Assembly: GCA_013388855.1 (NCBI GenBank)
Contig: JACAEM010000022.1
Span: forward strand, 1-64,000
Source of the DNA: Chloroflexota bacterium
GTDB taxonomy: Bacteria > Chloroflexota > Anaerolineae > Anaerolineales > Villigracilaceae
DNA: 64,000 nucleotides
Direction of reading: 5' to 3'
This document shows, in pieces, positions 62,658 through 64,000 of the stretch. Positions within the stretch are counted from its first letter, which is position 1, and each line of letters starts with the position of its first letter. The position numbers and the translations under genes are program-made. The notes beneath the pieces were generated by a model. The model worked only from the letters and a program-made list of their open reading frames with translations, was not told the origin of the DNA and did not search any database.

Positions 62658-63845
62658 ATGGAATCTGAGTACAAGCCGCTCGTCCGGGAACGCATCCTCC
62701 AGCGCAACAGCCTCATCCGCGCGGTGTTCACCGGCGAACAGAAAGGCGCTTCCCTGCCGTGGATCAGGGTCACCGTGCGACCGGTCGAACTCAAGGGACA
62801 GGTGCATTGGCAGTTCTCCTACTTCGACGAAAAGAAGGACATCACCCGCAACCACCTCGACGACGCGCCCGCCAGGGTGGACGAACTGCTGGCGCTTCCC
62901 TTTCGTAACATCCACATCGAAAGCGCCGACGGCAACGTGCAGGTCAATTTCACGAAGAAGGGGAGACCTCTCATCAGTAAATCCAAACCTTCGCACAAAC
63001 CGACCGATCTCTCGCACGACCGTCACAAGGACAGACTGCTCAACGAAACAAACGCCGCTCCGTTCCTCAAAGCCATCGGCGTCATGACCGGCGACGGACG
63101 CATTAAAGCAGACGTGCGGCGCAAGTTCAAACAGATCAACGAGTTCCTTCGATTGGTGGAAGAGACCGCCTCGTTCCGCGACTGGGGTGGGACTCCGTTA
63201 ACTGTGGTGGACTTCGGCTGCGGCAGCGGTCACCTCACCTTTGCGGTGTACTACTATCTTCGGGAGATTCTAAAACTGGATGCACACATCACCGGCGTGG
63301 ACATCAAACAGGAGTTGATGGATCAGCTTCAGGCGAAGTCTGAGGCGCTGGGTTGGGATGGAATAAATTTCCAGACCGGTTACATCTCCGAATACGAATC
63401 CGACATCCGCCCCGACATCGTCCTGGCCCTGCACGCTTGCGATACCGCCACCGACGACGCGCTTGCGAAAGGAATCCGATGGGACAGCAAGGTCATCGTG
63501 TGCGCGCCGTGCTGCCAGCACGAGTTGCAGTCTCAAATGGCGCGGACCGACTTGCCGAAACAGTTATCTCCCGTTTTCCAACATGGCATTTTCTTCGAGC
63601 GCATGGGCGATATTCTCACTGATACCTTTCGCGCCAGCATCCTGCGCATCATGGGCTACCGCACCGATGTGACGGAGTTCGTGCCCATCGAGCATACCGG
63701 CAAGAATCTGATGATCCGCTCGGTGAAGACCGCTCCCGTTGGCGAAACGCGTTGGGTCGAGGAATATCGCAGCCTGAAATCATTCTGGCGCGTTACGCCG
63801 TATCTGGAGAAAGTATTGGGCGAAGAGTATGCCCGTTTCTTGTAA
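62658..63845 (+). CDS. Class I SAM-dependent methyltransferase (Methyltransf_32-like)
   Basis: A 395-residue protein. A large N-terminal domain (about 1-170) precedes the methyltransferase core with DFGCGSGHLTFAVYY (motif I), the acidic VDIKQE and ALHACDTATDDALAKG. The later APCCQHEL resembles the CC motif of Methyltransf_32/GSTCD relatives. Substrate unknown, possibly RNA or protein. The ATG at 62658 lies just past the eIF1-like gene on the opposite strand. Confidence 0.85.
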   Translation: MESEYKPLVRERILQRNSLIRAVFTGEQKGASLPWIRVTVRPVELKGQVHWQFSYFDEKKDITRNHLDDAPARVDELLALPFRNIHIESADGNVQVNFTKKGRPLISKSKPSHKPTDLSHDRHKDRLLNETNAAPFLKAIGVMTGDGRIKADVRRKFKQINEFLRLVEETASFRDWGGTPLTVVDFGCGSGHLTFAVYYYLREILKLDAHITGVDIKQELMDQLQAKSEALGWDGINFQTGYISEYESDIRPDIVLALHACDTATDDALAKGIRWDSKVIVCAPCCQHELQSQMARTDLPKQLSPVFQHGIFFERMGDILTDTFRASILRIMGYRTDVTEFVPIEHTGKNLMIRSVKTAPVGETRWVEEYRSLKSFWRVTPYLEKVLGEEYARFL

Positions 63846-63852
63846 ACGAACC

Positions 63853-63893
63853 TCCCGAAGGTTTTCGAGATTTATCCATGCAGGCCTTCGGGA
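63853..63893 (+). terminator. Inverted repeat after the methyltransferase gene
   Basis: TCCCGAAGG (63853-63861) and CCTTCGGGA (63885-63893) with a 23-base loop. No T-tract; may be a repeat rather than a terminator. Confidence 0.5.
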
Positions 63894-63920
63894 CGATCCA
63901 TAAACATCAGGAGGTGTCTC

Positions 63921-64000
63921 ATGCAAGTTCTTGGCATTGACGTGGGCGGCTCGGGCATCAAGGGCGCGCCCGTCGACACGGAGACCGGTCAACTGCTGGC
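63921..64000 (+). CDS. ROK-family polyphosphate-glucokinase-like protein, start only (partial)
   Basis: Only the first 26 codons lie in the window. The N-terminus [19 protein letters not shown] is the ATP/phosphate-binding strand of ROK kinases and matches polyphosphate glucokinases, which phosphorylate glucose with polyphosphate or ATP. The ATG is preceded by AGGAGG. The gene continues beyond base 64000. Confidence 0.8.
   Translation, partial: MQVLGIDVGGSGIKGAPVDTETGQLL

Overview
This is a 64 kb stretch of an ordinary bacterial chromosome, tightly packed (about 60 protein genes, one tRNA) and without phage, insertion sequences, rRNA or CRISPR. Gene content and style suggest an Anaerolineae-type Chloroflexota genome. 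The pointers are a serine hydroxymethyltransferase fused to a glycine-cleavage T-protein, a bacterial eIF1/SUI1 protein, a zinc-ribbon-tailed MscL, DUF2277 and DUF1232 proteins, duplicated peptide ABC transporters, and abundant short palindromic repeats that even enter reading frames. This placement is inference from the sequence; no search was run.

Layout. 0-3.4 kb: glyA-gcvT fusion behind a clear promoter. 3.5-8.2 kb: a small transporter, then a minus-strand histidine kinase / response regulator / methyltransferase operon chained by ATGA overlaps, an alpha/beta hydrolase and a CPBP protease. 8.3-13.9 kb (+): polX, small unknowns, ICMT-like methyltransferase, EamA transporter, PRPP synthetase, DUF1232, ferritin. 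14-21.8 kb (+): AAC(6')-like acetyltransferase, a four-gene overlapping chain (saccharopine-dehydrogenase-like, PEBP lipoprotein, esterase, Nudix), coaBC, phosphodiesterase, DUF4349, rsmG. 21.8-28.8 kb (-): cupin, PP2C phosphatase, VWA-like/FHA protein, membrane protein, guaA, HIT protein, xpt. 28.9-34.1 kb (+): maf, class B PBP, rsgA, holB, DUF2277. 34.1-40.5 kb: coiled-coil membrane protein, large metallophosphoesterase, FAD reductase, then glmU-cdd-recO (-) and tRNA-Gln. 40.5-52.9 kb (-): a large peptide-transport locus with two substrate-binding proteins, two ATPase pairs, one permease pair, an embedded cytochrome c and a receiver/roadblock regulator. 53.2-64 kb: mscL, pcrA, aldo/keto reductase, sugar nucleotidyltransferase, aminotransferase, cold-shock gene, phytoene-desaturase-like oxidoreductase, eIF1-like gene, methyltransferase, and the start of a polyphosphate-glucokinase-like ROK gene.

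Most genes are housekeeping: one-carbon metabolism, purine salvage and GMP synthesis, CoA synthesis, cell-wall precursor synthesis, DNA repair and replication. The most notable points are: (1) several families of short repeats inserted in frame in coding sequences, one of them three times in the same reading frame; (2) the GlyA-(unknown)-GcvT fusion; (3) the membrane protein / VWA-FHA / PP2C module; (4) the peptide-transport locus, with a perfect palindrome just downstream of its promoter, an orphan Shine-Dalgarno sequence and an intercistronic hairpin around the binding-protein gene; (5) apparently leaderless promoters at coaBC, rsmG and maf.
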